A DNA stretch of 64,000 bases from Liopterus haemorrhoidalis (Eukaryota; Arthropoda; Insecta; Coleoptera; Dytiscidae), in assembly GCA_963971575.1 (NCBI GenBank), contig OZ020615.1, positions 63,683,379-63,747,378 of the forward strand. The letters run 5' to 3'. Each line of letters opens with the position of its first letter. Positions within the stretch are counted from its first letter, which is position 1. This document shows positions 21,946 through 32,193 of this stretch, one piece after another. Position numbers and translations under genes: made by a program. Below the pieces are notes generated by a model. The model did no database searches. It was not told where the DNA came from and worked only from the letters and a program-made list of their open reading frames with translations.

Positions 21946-22612
21946 TTTTTGTTTACTAGTGTTATATTCCTATTGGCAAGTGTTCTCGTTAAATACCTCT
22001 TGGTTACTATTCTCTTTGAAATCGCGTTCTTCCTTTGTTTATTGTTGCAAGAATTTTTAACTGGAGCACATGTCCAAGTGTTGTCCTTGGCTAGATTTAG
22101 GTACAGTGATATAAGCCGCGTGGCAGACACATTTCAAATTACCGTATCATAATTTACGGCCCTCCGTCGACCCGCCGGTCCACCGTCCGCCGTCCGTCGT
22201 CGGCGGACCTCCAACTTCCAGCTCGTAAACTAACAGATGAGAGAATTCCCGGCCTTTTGATCTTAGTTTGACGGTTCGCAGCCGCCGTCAAGAACTCACA
22301 AACGGCGCAAACTCCACAGAATATAGAAATTAACTTTAAATCAACAGGATTTTCACATTTATAAATAAAGTTATAAATAATTTTAGAAATGAAGCGTTGA
22401 AGACTGTATCTCAAAAGCTACATGAGATAGGGACATGCGGTTGGAATATCTCGCTGGTAAATCTCGAGGTCCTAAAGGATTAAAGGATATTATAAAACAA
22501 ACCATAAAGAAAAAAAAAAAAAAATGGGAAATTTTAACTTTTTTCAATACATCAAAAATGCTTCAGGTCGCGATGTCACAGGCAAGATTAATCTTGCAAT
22601 ATTGTCAATAAA
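21946..22612. other. Anonymous DNA with a GC-rich patch
   Basis: 22155-22210 is rich in CCGTCC/GGCGGAC words and could fold on itself, with GACGG/CCGTC again at 22270-22290. No coding frame is supported. Confidence 0.35.
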
Positions 22613-22790
22613 TAGGGTGACCATCCGTCCCGGTTTTAGGTCAATTGTCCCGGTGTCCTGAAAAATGTTCTCGGGACGGTTTTTGAGGTGAGGACCTTTT
22701 TTTTGCTCTTCACTTGCATCTGGGAGGAAACGAAGACCTTCTTTTTTTCCCTGTGTCCCGGTTTCCCTTCACTGAAATCTGGTCACCCTA
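22613..22790. mobile_element. hAT MITE, TAGGGTGACCA family, copy 2
   Basis: The ends TAGGGTGACCA and TGGTCACCCTA (the latter with one change) are flanked by TCAATAAA/TCAATAAT (22605-22612, 22791-22798), an 8-bp duplication with one mismatch. It contains the GAGGTGAGGACC-plus-T-run unit. Confidence 0.85.
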
Positions 22791-22904
22791 TCAATAATGA
22801 TATTTGCGAGAAATTGGAATTGTCCAAAATAATTAATTTATCTTCCAATATGTTTAATACTAATAGTTGTTTTTGTTATGTATTAATAGTTTTGTATTTA
22901 TACA

Positions 22905-23385
22905 GGGTGTTTACGGTCTTCTTATGTCTTTTTTAATGGGTGATACAACAGGTCAAAAGAAGGCGAAAAACTTTAAATTACTTTACTAAAAGTTTTATAG
23001 TAAAATATATTACTTTTTTAAGTTTTTAATTTTTTGGGGTTTTCCGCCATAACTCGCCAAATATTTATCCAATTAAAAACTGCATTTAGATAAAAGATTT
23101 GTATTCTTATTCTTAACAATATTTGTAATATAAGTTTTTGCTGTTAAGTCAATATTAAGGGAGTAATTTAAAATTTTAATTTTTGGGGTTTTCCACCATA
23201 ACTCTCCAAATAATTATCCAATCAAAAAAATGCATTTAGATAAAAGATTTATCTTCTTATTCTTAACAATATTTGTAATATAAGTTTTTGCTGTTAAGTC
23301 AATAATAAGTGAGTTAAATTTTAAATTTTTGGGGTTAAAAATTAAAAACGTAGTATCGCCCATTAAAAAAGAAATATGAATTTAT
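22905..23385. repeat. TIR-like element with 149-bp tandem duplication
   Basis: CTTTTTTAATGGGTGATAC (22928-22946) and its inverse GTATCGCCCATTAAAAAAG (23353-23371) match at 18 of 19 positions. Between them, units starting TTTGGGGTTTT recur at about 23033, 23182 and 23328. An ACAGGGTGTTTACGG outer end at 22903 suggests a transposon terminus, but the outer right end is unclear. Confidence 0.6.
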
Positions 23386-24057
23386 TCCATATATGGAATA
23401 AAATATTACTCTTAAATATAACGATTTATTTTTAAGAATTTATATATTTCATTTAATGAAAATTAGAAAATATATATTTAAAACTTTGTATATACAGATA
23501 CAAAATTAAATACTACATATCAAATTCTTAATTAAATAATATATGAGGATGGTGATATTGTTTTGCACCTAGGCGGTCAATAACCTAGGAACGAGCCTGG
23601 CTTCTAAGCCAACTTAAATCCAAAATGTTAATGCTTCAAATGTTTAAATCGCACTAGTATGTTGTTTATGAAACCAGATTGATAAGAGGTAAAATATAGT
23701 ACACGATAGCATTGTTCTTATTTTATTTTACATACAAATTAGTTTCGCTTTTGTAATTAGAAATGTGGGCGAACATTTATTACTGATAAAATTATGGATG
23801 ATTTTTTAAAATTTTCATTCTCAAATACTATTTGATTGTTTTGTAAGTGCGTAGAGATTTTAAAAGCAGATTGGAATACGATTTTTTACAGTTTATATCA
23901 ATGTTTATTTAACACTACATGTTCATTTCTTTCCAGATTCTTAAGCTTGGACCTCAAGTCGACTCGAAGCCAGATGCGTTCACTGTTCTTTGCCGAAGAC
24001 CGTCCGTAAACGATGCGTATCACACAAAATGTCTTGGCGTGTCATAAGGTTTGCTAT
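23386..24057. other. No recognised gene
   Basis: Anonymous AT-rich sequence with no supported feature. Confidence 0.4.
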
Positions 24058-24872
24058 AGGGGAAAAATTTTAAGATCGTAGCGCCACGCGGATTTTTTTG
24101 AAACCATTCTAAATCAGATACTACTTGACATTTACTAGTAAATAATAGCGAAAAGTGTATCAAAAAACGACAAAAAATAAATAATTGTTTGGGATTTTCT
24201 GATTTTGTGAAGTGACATTACTTGTAAACATCTAAAATACTACATTTTGTATTCTGGTTTTAAGTTATGGCGGTTTTCCATTGTCGATTATTTTAACTAT
24301 ATTGGGGGAAATAATAATTCCCGTGTTGTTTACCAAGGGGTAGAAATCTACAATGCTGGGCATATAATATTGTGTGGAGTCACTGAAAAAAACAGAGAGT
24401 TCATACAGATTTATGCATTATGCCAACAAACTTGTGCATTACAAACCCACACACAATAACAGGAATTTTCAAGATATGCGATAATAAATACAAAATTGAA
24501 AATATTTTTTGTAGTCACTATCATTAAAATGTAATGAGCAAACTTTGATATAAGGGCTCACTTCTTTTCCAATTTTTAAATTGTTTATCTAAACATCGCG
24601 TCGATTCCTAACCTCTTGCTTTCCCAATTTTGTTTCGAACCGTACGGTGTCTGATATTAGTGGAAACAAATGAAACGATATTTCCGGGTTTCTTCTTTTC
24701 AATGAATTGCACATAGGCACACAACAATATGTATTATACATTTTTCAATGATTATAATAAAACTTTAAAAACAAACTTCATACAAAACCAATACACAAAA
24801 CGAAATGTTATCTGATGTACACAAGTTCATGAAACGCTCACCAGATGGTAGGGTCCTTAGCTGCAAATCCCT
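24058..24872. mobile_element. AGGGGAAA-ended TIR element, copy 1
   Basis: The left end AGGGGAAAAATTTTAAGATC (followed by GTAGCGCC) and a degenerate right end (CCAGATGGTAGGGTCCTTAG, then ATCCCT) match the termini of 42353-43116. No transposase frame. It is flanked on the right by a diverged family A tail, as is the other copy. Confidence 0.55.
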
Positions 24873-25381
24873 ATTACTGTTCTAGGTTTGCCATTTGGCC
24901 ATACTATCTACCGTATCGACATACAGACAGACAGACACTTGAGGGACGTTATAAGTTTTTTTTTGGTCATACCTAAAAATCATAAAAACACACCTTTCAA
25001 TGTGTTTATAATAATAGTTTTCAATGACAAAAATGTAGTGCAAATGTCGCATTAACTATTAGAATGATACAGGCTAAGACGAGTCTGTCTGAACGGTATG
25101 TAAAGATGAACCTTGTCAGTCAAGGTGAATGGTGAAAGTGACAACTAGTTGTCACGTACAATTATTCAGGTGTATATGGTGTATGACCGCTCCTTTCCAC
25201 TGAATTTGTTAGTAAAATCCTTCACAACAGCGGCACCCAACATTTCTACACATAACCATTACATAATGCCCAACTATAACAACTATTCAATAACGAAACT
25301 AATGCTGTCTCTCAGTTTTAATGAAGAAAACACATTTCATCTTATTATATCTTCAATATGCAATAGCATCTGGTTAATCTA
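24873..25381. other. Family A-like remnant, then anonymous DNA
   Basis: 24885-24990 has CTAGGTTTGCCATTTGGCC, a short GACA tract and GGTCATACCTA, a degraded family A end. The 103-codon frame at 25149-25460 runs into the mariner element at 25382 and has no recognisable domain. Confidence 0.4.
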
Positions 25382-26127
25382 CGAGGGATGTTTCCAAAGT
25401 TCTGGGAATTTAGCTATAATTTTTATTATTTTATTAATTTTCGTCAATATTACAATGTAGTTTTTCAACATAATCTCCATTTAACTGAATACATTTATCT
25501 CAACGATAAACTAATTTTTTTAAGCTGTACTCAAGTATCAGACCTATTGAGTTTCTGTTCTGGTCCCAACAGCCTTGGCACCCAGCGCGGCGAAACCTTG
25601 CTAACGCTCAAACAATCATGCAAGATGTCATGAATTTGTCGTGTACCTATCCCTAGGCGCACACTAATTTGACGAATAGTCATTCGCCTGTCCTCTTTCA
25701 GTAGGTCTTCGACGGCAGTAATGTTTCTTTCATTTACTGACGTCCTTGGGCGCCCACTGCGTGGATCGTCTTCTAGTGATGTTCTACCGGTTTTAAAACG
25801 ATCGATCCACCGATATACAGTACTTTTGGATTCTACAGACTCACCAAATACTCCTTGCAGACGCTGAATAATTTCTGATGTTTTCACACCTTCTTTCCAC
25901 AAAAAGAAAATTATTGCTCTTTGAGATTTTGCTGCGTCTTCCATGGTTACAAAAACAGTGCTATGAAAACGCGTCTATATCATTCGAATACTTAAATCAG
26001 ACTGAACAATATTGCACTAGATAGTTGCATAAACATGTCAAGACTTGTCTGGCACCAATAACATTGCTTATAAGTTCTGCGTAATTTAATTATAACACAA
26101 TTCCCAGAATTTAGGAAACATCCCTCG
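25382..26127 (-). mobile_element. Mariner deletion derivative, complete (746 bp)
   Basis: Perfect ends CGAGGGATGTTTCC/GGAAACATCCCTCG are flanked by TA (25380-25381, 26128-26129). Inside is an intact N-terminal transposase frame joined to the 3' tail after deletion of the catalytic core. It is the sister of the element at 1-548, but the deletion joint differs (after LNR here, slightly further on there). Confidence 0.9.
25531..25944 (-). pseudogene. Mariner transposase N-terminal domain, truncated
   Basis: The frame starts at ATG (25942-25944, MEDAAKSQRAIIFFLW) and is uninterrupted for 137 codons. It shows a first HTH (GVKTSEIIQRLQGVFGES), YRWIDRFKTGR, the hinge DPRSGRPRTS and a second HTH (RRMTIRQISVRLGIGTRQIH), ending GPEQKLNRSDT. 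Full mariner transposases run about 340-350 residues, so roughly 60% is missing, including DD34D. A binding-only protein of this kind could in principle still occupy TIRs (inference). Confidence 0.8.
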
Positions 26128-26149
26128 TATATATTTAGCCAGTGACTAC

Positions 26150-27510
26150 AGATTTGTACAGTAGTGCACAAGTCCAGTTACATAGTGCTGGGGAAAAAAA
26201 ATACAATACAATTATCATAACAATAATATAGAAATACTAATAATTAATAAAATAAAGAATAAAACAATAAGATACAATATAGCTAGTCTTTTAATTTATT
26301 TTTATATTAACAAACTTTCTGTGGTTGTCGTAAAAGATATCTACATCTCTATCAGAGACTTGCTAGTTTACTAGACTGAGCATTTTGTTCAGTGGTGACA
26401 TAGATTCTAAAATTTTGAAAAAATCATTTTTAATTCTCAATATTATGTTAGGGACTCGAATATTTAAATTTTGAAGAAGTTATGGGGCATCTAGTTTATT
26501 ATTAAATAATTTAAACGCGAAATTCAAACATTGTTTTTGAGCTCCAGATTGTATTTGCGTACTCTAATTTAGGTCGAACTATTGCATAGTACAATAACCA
26601 AGTTGCAGATATCTTAAAACTACCACTGTTTCTTAGTATTAATCCTAAAGTTTTGAGGGCACTATTCACTATATTGTCTATGTGGTCACTAAAATTAAAA
26701 TCGTTTCTAAATAGTACACTTAAGTATTTCACTTTACTATCTCTAAGCGGCACTATATTGTCAATATGGTAATCGTAGGTTATTTTGTTTATATTACGTG
26801 TAAATGATATTACCCAGCAAACATTCAACCATCGGCCGAATGCCGGTAAACTGCTTTTTCTGTTGGTAAATTGCTGGCACTAAAAGTTTGTGCAACGCCA
26901 GTATTAATAATGTACTTCACATTTGTATTTTGCACTCCTCCTATACGAAGTACTTTACCAGCATTTTATGAGAACTCCTTATTTTTGATAATATGTTACA
27001 TTTTACTTTTGTTTCATCATCGTTGAATAAATTTAATAAAGTTGACAATATCGCATCATTCTATTGACAGCAACGTTAATTTCTTCATTAATATTTTAAA
27101 ACCGATGCGATATTGTCAACTTTATTTGTTAAATAAATTTATTCAACGATGGTGAAATGGCCAAATGAGTATTTATTTTGCACCTAACCATTAATTTATT
27201 TTAATACTGGGTAAGTGTAAAGTAAATATACATATGTTACATTTGAAATACTAGAGAGTGGGTATAATATAAGCACTGGTCAGAAATAAATCTTGCAACT
27301 AATGCGATTATTTTGCACTTTACCGCTGCTGGGCCGGCAATTGATACATCAATGGGCCAGCTAACGGCCACGGGGACACCGGGGTACTGGCCCATTACTT
27401 TCAATGCCGGGGAGTATGTGCTTCAACAGTACTGGCCCGTATAAAAATGTTTGCTGGGTACTTTGCATTTGTTGATGTTCATTTTAAGATGTTCATTCCC
27501 CCCCCCCCCC
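26150..27510 (-). pseudogene. Non-LTR retrotransposon RT 3' fragment, MITE-split
   Basis: On the minus strand it reads LKMNINKCKV | ISFTRNINKITYDYHIDN, then LGLILRNSG and ATWLLYYAIVRPKLEYANTI, followed after a stop by NIRVPNIILR, SPLNKMLSLVN and DIFYDNHRKFVNI. This is the thumb/C-terminal part of Jockey-like reverse transcriptases. A family C element (26813-27458) sits between the V and I codons. The 3' UTR runs to about 26150. 5'-truncated and stop-containing. Confidence 0.8.
26813..27458. mobile_element. Family C element with palindrome D (646 bp)
   Basis: Reverse orientation, TA-flanked (26811-26812, 27459-27460). It contains the palindromic module at 27015-27153 but lacks the extra 0.95 kb of the 7526-9264 copy. 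Its insertion in a reverse-transcriptase frame gives a readable empty site with single TA. Confidence 0.9.
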
Positions 27511-28135
27511 TGGATTCACCATTAGAAGATAAAGAAGTCGAATGTTACGCTGCATAAATATCCGAGTAAATTGTATGGTGAAATATGTTGCACGGTTGTT
27601 GTGAAAGTGAGCATCATCTCTTTAAATCGTCCATTTGTTGACACGATACTTGTATGTTTCAAATTAAAATTTAATAGTTAGTGTACGCGTCGTTGGTATC
27701 TACTCTGGCTCGCTGAAATGTAAATGTTTGTACAAAACTAAAATTAGCAATAGTCCGACTCACAGAGCTGAATCGCCAATCGCTACGCTAAATAACAGAA
27801 TAAGTGCAATTTCTAAATATATCAAAATTATTTTGGCAACTTTGAACATAGCAACATAGATTTTTACTTTCAAATTACGAAACCACGAAAATACTCAAAT
27901 ACTACTACATTCGCATCAAATTCACAAGTGAGATTTTAACAACGCTAAAAAAACGGCGGATGATTGCAGTGGATAAGACACATGATGAAGATGAAAAAGG
28001 ATAAAATAGTAGAGGAAAGTAGCTGTATTTCGGCTAGCTTTTGAATTGTCTTTTTTTTGTATTTTTTGAAATATGGTCATTTTCTATCGTTTTTTTTTTT
28101 ATTTATTCCAAAACTATAAACTATAGCTTGTAATG
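27511..28135. other. No recognised gene
   Basis: Anonymous sequence with no supported feature. Confidence 0.4.
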
Positions 28136-28760
28136 GAGATTATTTTTTAAATTTTGTAGGTATGTCCAAAAAATCCTTATACCGTCATTTTGTCGTCTGT
28201 CTGTCTGTCTGTCTGTTCGGTAAAAATTGTAGCCAAACGGCTAAAACTAAAGAGTTGAAATTTGGCATGTTTATACAACTCTTTGACCCGCATATTGGAA
28301 AAATATTAAAACATCTAAAAAACATATCCCCCTAAAAATATAAACAAATATCTGATCATAGAAAAAAAATTTTTTTTTTTAATTTTGATGCGTGGATTAA
28401 TGATCAAAATTTTATTTTTGCAAAATAAATTATTTTGACGCGATTTTTGCCAAAATTGTGCAAAAAAATCTTGTCCCACACCCTGTAGCCCAAATGGTTT
28501 AAACTAAAAATCTGAAAAAAATCTTAGTAATGTACATTTGTGTGAACGGGAATAGTACAACAGGAATATTTGATCAAATTATGTTTTCGGAAAATAAAGC
28601 ATTTTTTGTGTTTTTTGCTTGACTATGTAAAATATTTAATAACTTATGTAACACAGTAAACCAGCATGCTTTCATGGTGTAATGGTCAGCATTCTCGCGT
28701 TCTAATTAGCAAACTAGAGTTCGCTACCGGTCTCGAGACAATTTTACTTTTAGGTCAATA
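28136..28760 (-). repeat. Family A repeat, reverse copy, distal part missing
   Basis: It begins ATTTTGTAGGTATGTCC, carries a (GTCT)4 tract at 28195-28216, the core and the conserved CCCACACCCTGTAGCCC block, then a tRNA-like module (28668-28740). It stops about 20 bp later instead of continuing to the CACACTTCACATC end. Confidence 0.75.
28668..28740 (+). other. tRNA-Gln-like module in family A
   Basis: TTCATGGTGTAATGGTCAGC (28671-28690) is very close to the 5' half of animal tRNA-Gln, and AGAGTTCGCTACC supplies a box B-like T-arm. The anticodon arm does not pair well, so this is tRNA-like, not a gene. Confidence 0.6.
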
Positions 28761-28849
28761 TTCTATGAAATAAGAGTTTTAAAACTTTTTTTATCAAGAA
28801 TGAATTTTGTAGAAAAAAAAAGATAAAGTTGGTTGATAACTTAGAAATA

Positions 28850-29320
28850 TAAGGAATTACTTTATTCATCAAAGTATGCACCCATATTGTCTATTGCTAT
28901 TTAAGCAGCAGGTTGTTCAGGCCGGTGGTATAAAACCCTGGCGGACGGGAGTCAATAAATTTCTGGAAGGCCAATTTTACAGCATTGTCGGAATTAAACT
29001 GTTTTCCTATTCAAAAGTTGTCCAAATTGCGGAAGAAGTGATAGTCAGTGGGGGCTAGGTCTGGTGAGTATGGAGGATGATGAAAAAGTTCCAACTCCAA
29101 TTCCTGTAGTTTTGCCACATTTGTACAGTGTGTGGTCTAGCGTTATCATGCAATAAAATAGGAGTTGTTGTTTGGCTTTTAAGCTACCTGTACGAAATTT
29201 GGCAAACCGATTTGATATCTTCCGCTGCGCAGTAACACTAGAGCCAAATACACTATTAATGTTTCGCGCGGTCTGCGATGCCATAGTTCCACGTAAGAAC
29301 TTATACTTCATAATATAAAT
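28850..29320 (-). pseudogene. Mariner transposase relic (SETMAR-like group)
   Basis: On the minus strand: RGTMASQTARNINSVFGSS, then VTAQRKISNRFAKFRTGS (N-terminal HTH), a direct joint to LLHDNARPHT (second Asp), a 1-nt frameshift, then HHPPYSPDLAPTDYHFFRNL (third Asp), FNSDNAVKLAFQKFIDSRPP and a C-terminus near 28860. The first Asp region is deleted. Terminal repeats were not identified. Confidence 0.85.
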
Positions 29321-30600
29321 TATATAATAATACAATAGCGAATTTCCGACCGTCCCAATTCCAACAAAAATAATTTAAAAACAAAAATTTTTGGTATGTT
29401 TTAGGACATACAATAATTTCTTTAAACAGACAAGAAATGTAATTCCTAAAAAAAAAAAATGCCTTGACGACCTGATGAATATCGTTTAAAAAACTTTTTT
29501 TGCCGGACAACGCGGGTATTTCTGCTGGTGAAAAAATTAGTCTAAAAGAATTTTTACCTATTCCTTAATTTCTTCCAATACTTGTTTTAACCATTTTATT
29601 GTAACTAAATTTTACAAAAGAAATTTCTGACTATTATAACCCTAAATACTTTAGAATACAATGAAACTAATTTTGAAAATATTCTAGAACGTTTCAGATG
29701 TATTCTGTCTTTTCGGGGAACTTTTGTTGTCGAAATATATTATTAAGGTACAAATTAATAATGATGCAACGGTATCTCAGGTAAAATATACCTGTTTAGG
29801 ACAGGTCATTTCACAATTTTATTACTAAAGAGAATTCAATCGCACGCAAAAAAACTATATCTGAGAAAAATTTTACAGAAATCAAAACAAACCTTTTGAA
29901 AAAACTGCCTTTTAAGAAAATTCTGTCCTATCTACTGTTATTAATAACATTTTGATGGTCACTGCATTTTCACCCACAGTTCTTTTTTTTTAATAATAAA
30001 AAGTTTCGTTATTGGTACCGTTATAAAGTAATAAACTAATAAGACAGGTCAAAATAATCGTTCAAGGTCATTTGTTATTGATCTCCTATTATTTGATAGT
30101 GTTCGATTCGGCTAGACTAAGGTTACCCTTGATTCTACGTTTTTTAAACTCAGGTATGAATTTTTGAAGAGTATCAGAGAAGCAGGTAGTTGTGGTTAAC
30201 AGAAAAAATAAAATAAGTTATAACATAAGAGTAAGTAATATATACTAGTAATATGTACTACTTACTCTATGGTTATAATTAAAGATCTGGCTAATTTTGG
30301 AATATAAAATAACAAGCAATTGACGACTCAGCATCAAGTATCCAATATTTAAAATGAGTACCTGTTTATACAGGGATAATAGGACCGGTAGAAACGTCAC
30401 ACTGACCACGTGGCTTTCATATCTATGACCTCCGGTCTAAAAACGGAGAACTTACCTTCTCTACCCCTATGCGCTTATCTAGGCGTTTGGGAACCTATTA
30501 TTTATTTATTTATTATTTATTTAACAATTGATAGAGCAAAAGTTGAGAGAGACCAAAAGTCAGCCTGTCAGGTTGATTTTTAGTCTCGCTTACATAATCA
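29321..30600. other. No recognised gene
   Basis: About 1.3 kb of anonymous AT-rich sequence. A (TTTA)n-like tract at 30498-30525 may be a retroelement tail without recognisable body. Confidence 0.35.
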
Positions 30601-30619
30601 CAAGTTCTCCATATGCTTT

Positions 30620-30976
30620 GGAATTTCGGCTCAGTTTGCGGAACCGGATCAGCGATTTGGGTAATATTTTTATTATTTTTATATAGTATGGTTGTAAGAG
30701 TACAGACTAAGCCTATTAGTTTCAAATAGACTGCCCTACAAATTGATGACAAAATACAATTTATGATAATACATTACAAGCCGAGTTCTCGCGAAGTTCA
30801 ACATGACATCGATCCAGATCCGGATCACTCCGGTCACTGCTCACAATCGCCCGATCAATCGTATCCTCGAAACTATGCTGTCAGCCGGCTCATTTCAATT
30901 TGGTGAACCATGTCACTTCGGTTAGTGTACTGAGCTGACTCAGTGAGCAGGTTTGTTCATGAACGACCCATCTCTA
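30620..30976 (-). mobile_element. hAT-like TAGAGATGGG element, internally deleted copy
   Basis: It matches the reverse complement of the first 300 bp of 18381-19559 (through TCGATCCAGATCCGGATCAC and GCTCATTTCAATTTGG) and ends CCCATCTCTA at 30976. The 30620-30655 stretch matches the far end of that element, so the tandem-repeat interior is missing. The left terminus is eroded and the flanks show no clear duplication. Confidence 0.75.
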
Positions 30977-31897
30977 GTTTGGAACTGTTTATCTACTCAC
31001 AAAAAAACTGGCTAAAACTAACAAACTTAAGCGCGCACTCAAGAAATTTTTGGACCCCCCCTCCAAGGAACGAAATAATCATATACTTACTTAATAAAAA
31101 CAAAACACCTAAAAAAAATACAGCAGGAAGAAATTTTAAGAAGATAATAATTTTTTTCAACGAGACAAAAGAATCAATATTTTTCGGACAACTAATCTGA
31201 TCAAAAATTCCTGTTGAACTATTCCGGTTCCTATCAATGTACATTATTAAGGTGAGGGACAAAAAGTTTCGATGAATTTTAATGATTTATAAAACATAAA
31301 TAAAAGACAGGGCTAAAATAGTTTTTAGTTCACACATGAGTGACATAATAAGGTTTTTTGATGGTCATACCTACAAAATCCTAAAAACGTACAAAGGCTA
31401 CGACAGCTAGTAATTGATATACCTGTCTCAATATCTAAATGAACGAGCTGTAAACCTTTTATTTGTGACATATTTTTAAATGTGGTATTTTGACGGTCGG
31501 CAAATAAATTGAAATATGTTGTTTAGTGTAGTGGTAGTTATTCTACACTTCATTTAGTTGTTAAAAAGTTGTACAACTATCTTTTTATTGTGTATATTAA
31601 TGTCAGTTAGTCCTGACATCTATTAGAAGTTATTAACAAGTAATAACTATTTTACAGGCGAGTAGTTTTTATGTGGAGATTGCGCCAAAAACTATTTGGC
31701 AACAGACACTGACAACACATGAAATTTCGGCATTCATACTGTCAAATACTTTTACAATTACACTCCATTGTATTTCTGTATTTGAGGACAAATATAAAAT
31801 AATTCAGACTGTATTATTATTATTATTGGTTTGGGGCACGAAAACGAACTGCCTGACGATATAGCGACATAAGATCTATTTTGTCCATCCTTTAACT
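30977..31897. other. Family A-like remnant and anonymous DNA
   Basis: 31150-31387 resembles a diverged family A lineage (CTGATCAAAAATTCCTGTTG, GAGTGACATAATAAGG, GGTCATACCTACAAAATCC) without a GACA tract. No gene seen up to 31897. Confidence 0.4.
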
Positions 31898-32185
31898 CAG
31901 AGCCGCAGTAAGGAAAACTTGCGCTAGGGGCAAAACCGTGTTTTGGCGCCCTTGCAAAAATAAGTGTCTCACCTCCCAAAATCCAAATGATCAAATGATG
32001 AGCAAAAAAAAAGGTCTTCACCTCCCAAAATCCGAGTGATGAGCAAAAAAAAGATCCTCACCTCCCAAAATCCAAATGTTGAGCAAAAAAAAGGTCCTCA
32101 CCTTCGCAATGTGGCGCCCCTTAGTCAAGCTCGGCAGCGCCCTAGGGGCCTTCGCCCCCTCCGCACCTCCCTTACTGCGGCTCTG
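31898..32185. mobile_element. hAT MITE, CAGAGCCGCAGTAAGG termini, copy 1
   Basis: Ends CAGAGCCGCAGTAAGG/CCTTACTGCGGCTCTG; 8-bp duplication CTTTAACT/CTTTGACT (31890-31897, 32186-32193). The centre holds three to four tandem units of an A-run followed by GGTCYTCACCTCCCAAAATC and a GATGAGC-like stretch. The second copy is at 43988-44243. Confidence 0.9.
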
Positions 32186-32193
32186 CTTTGACT

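Noticed and set aside
25149..25460. 103-codon hydrophobic frame
   Set aside because: Runs across the left end of the mariner element at 25382 into its TIR, so it cannot be a native gene.
28668..28740. Functional tRNA-Gln gene
   Set aside because: Only the 5' half matches well; anticodon and acceptor stems do not pair, and it sits inside a repeat family with other tRNA-like modules.
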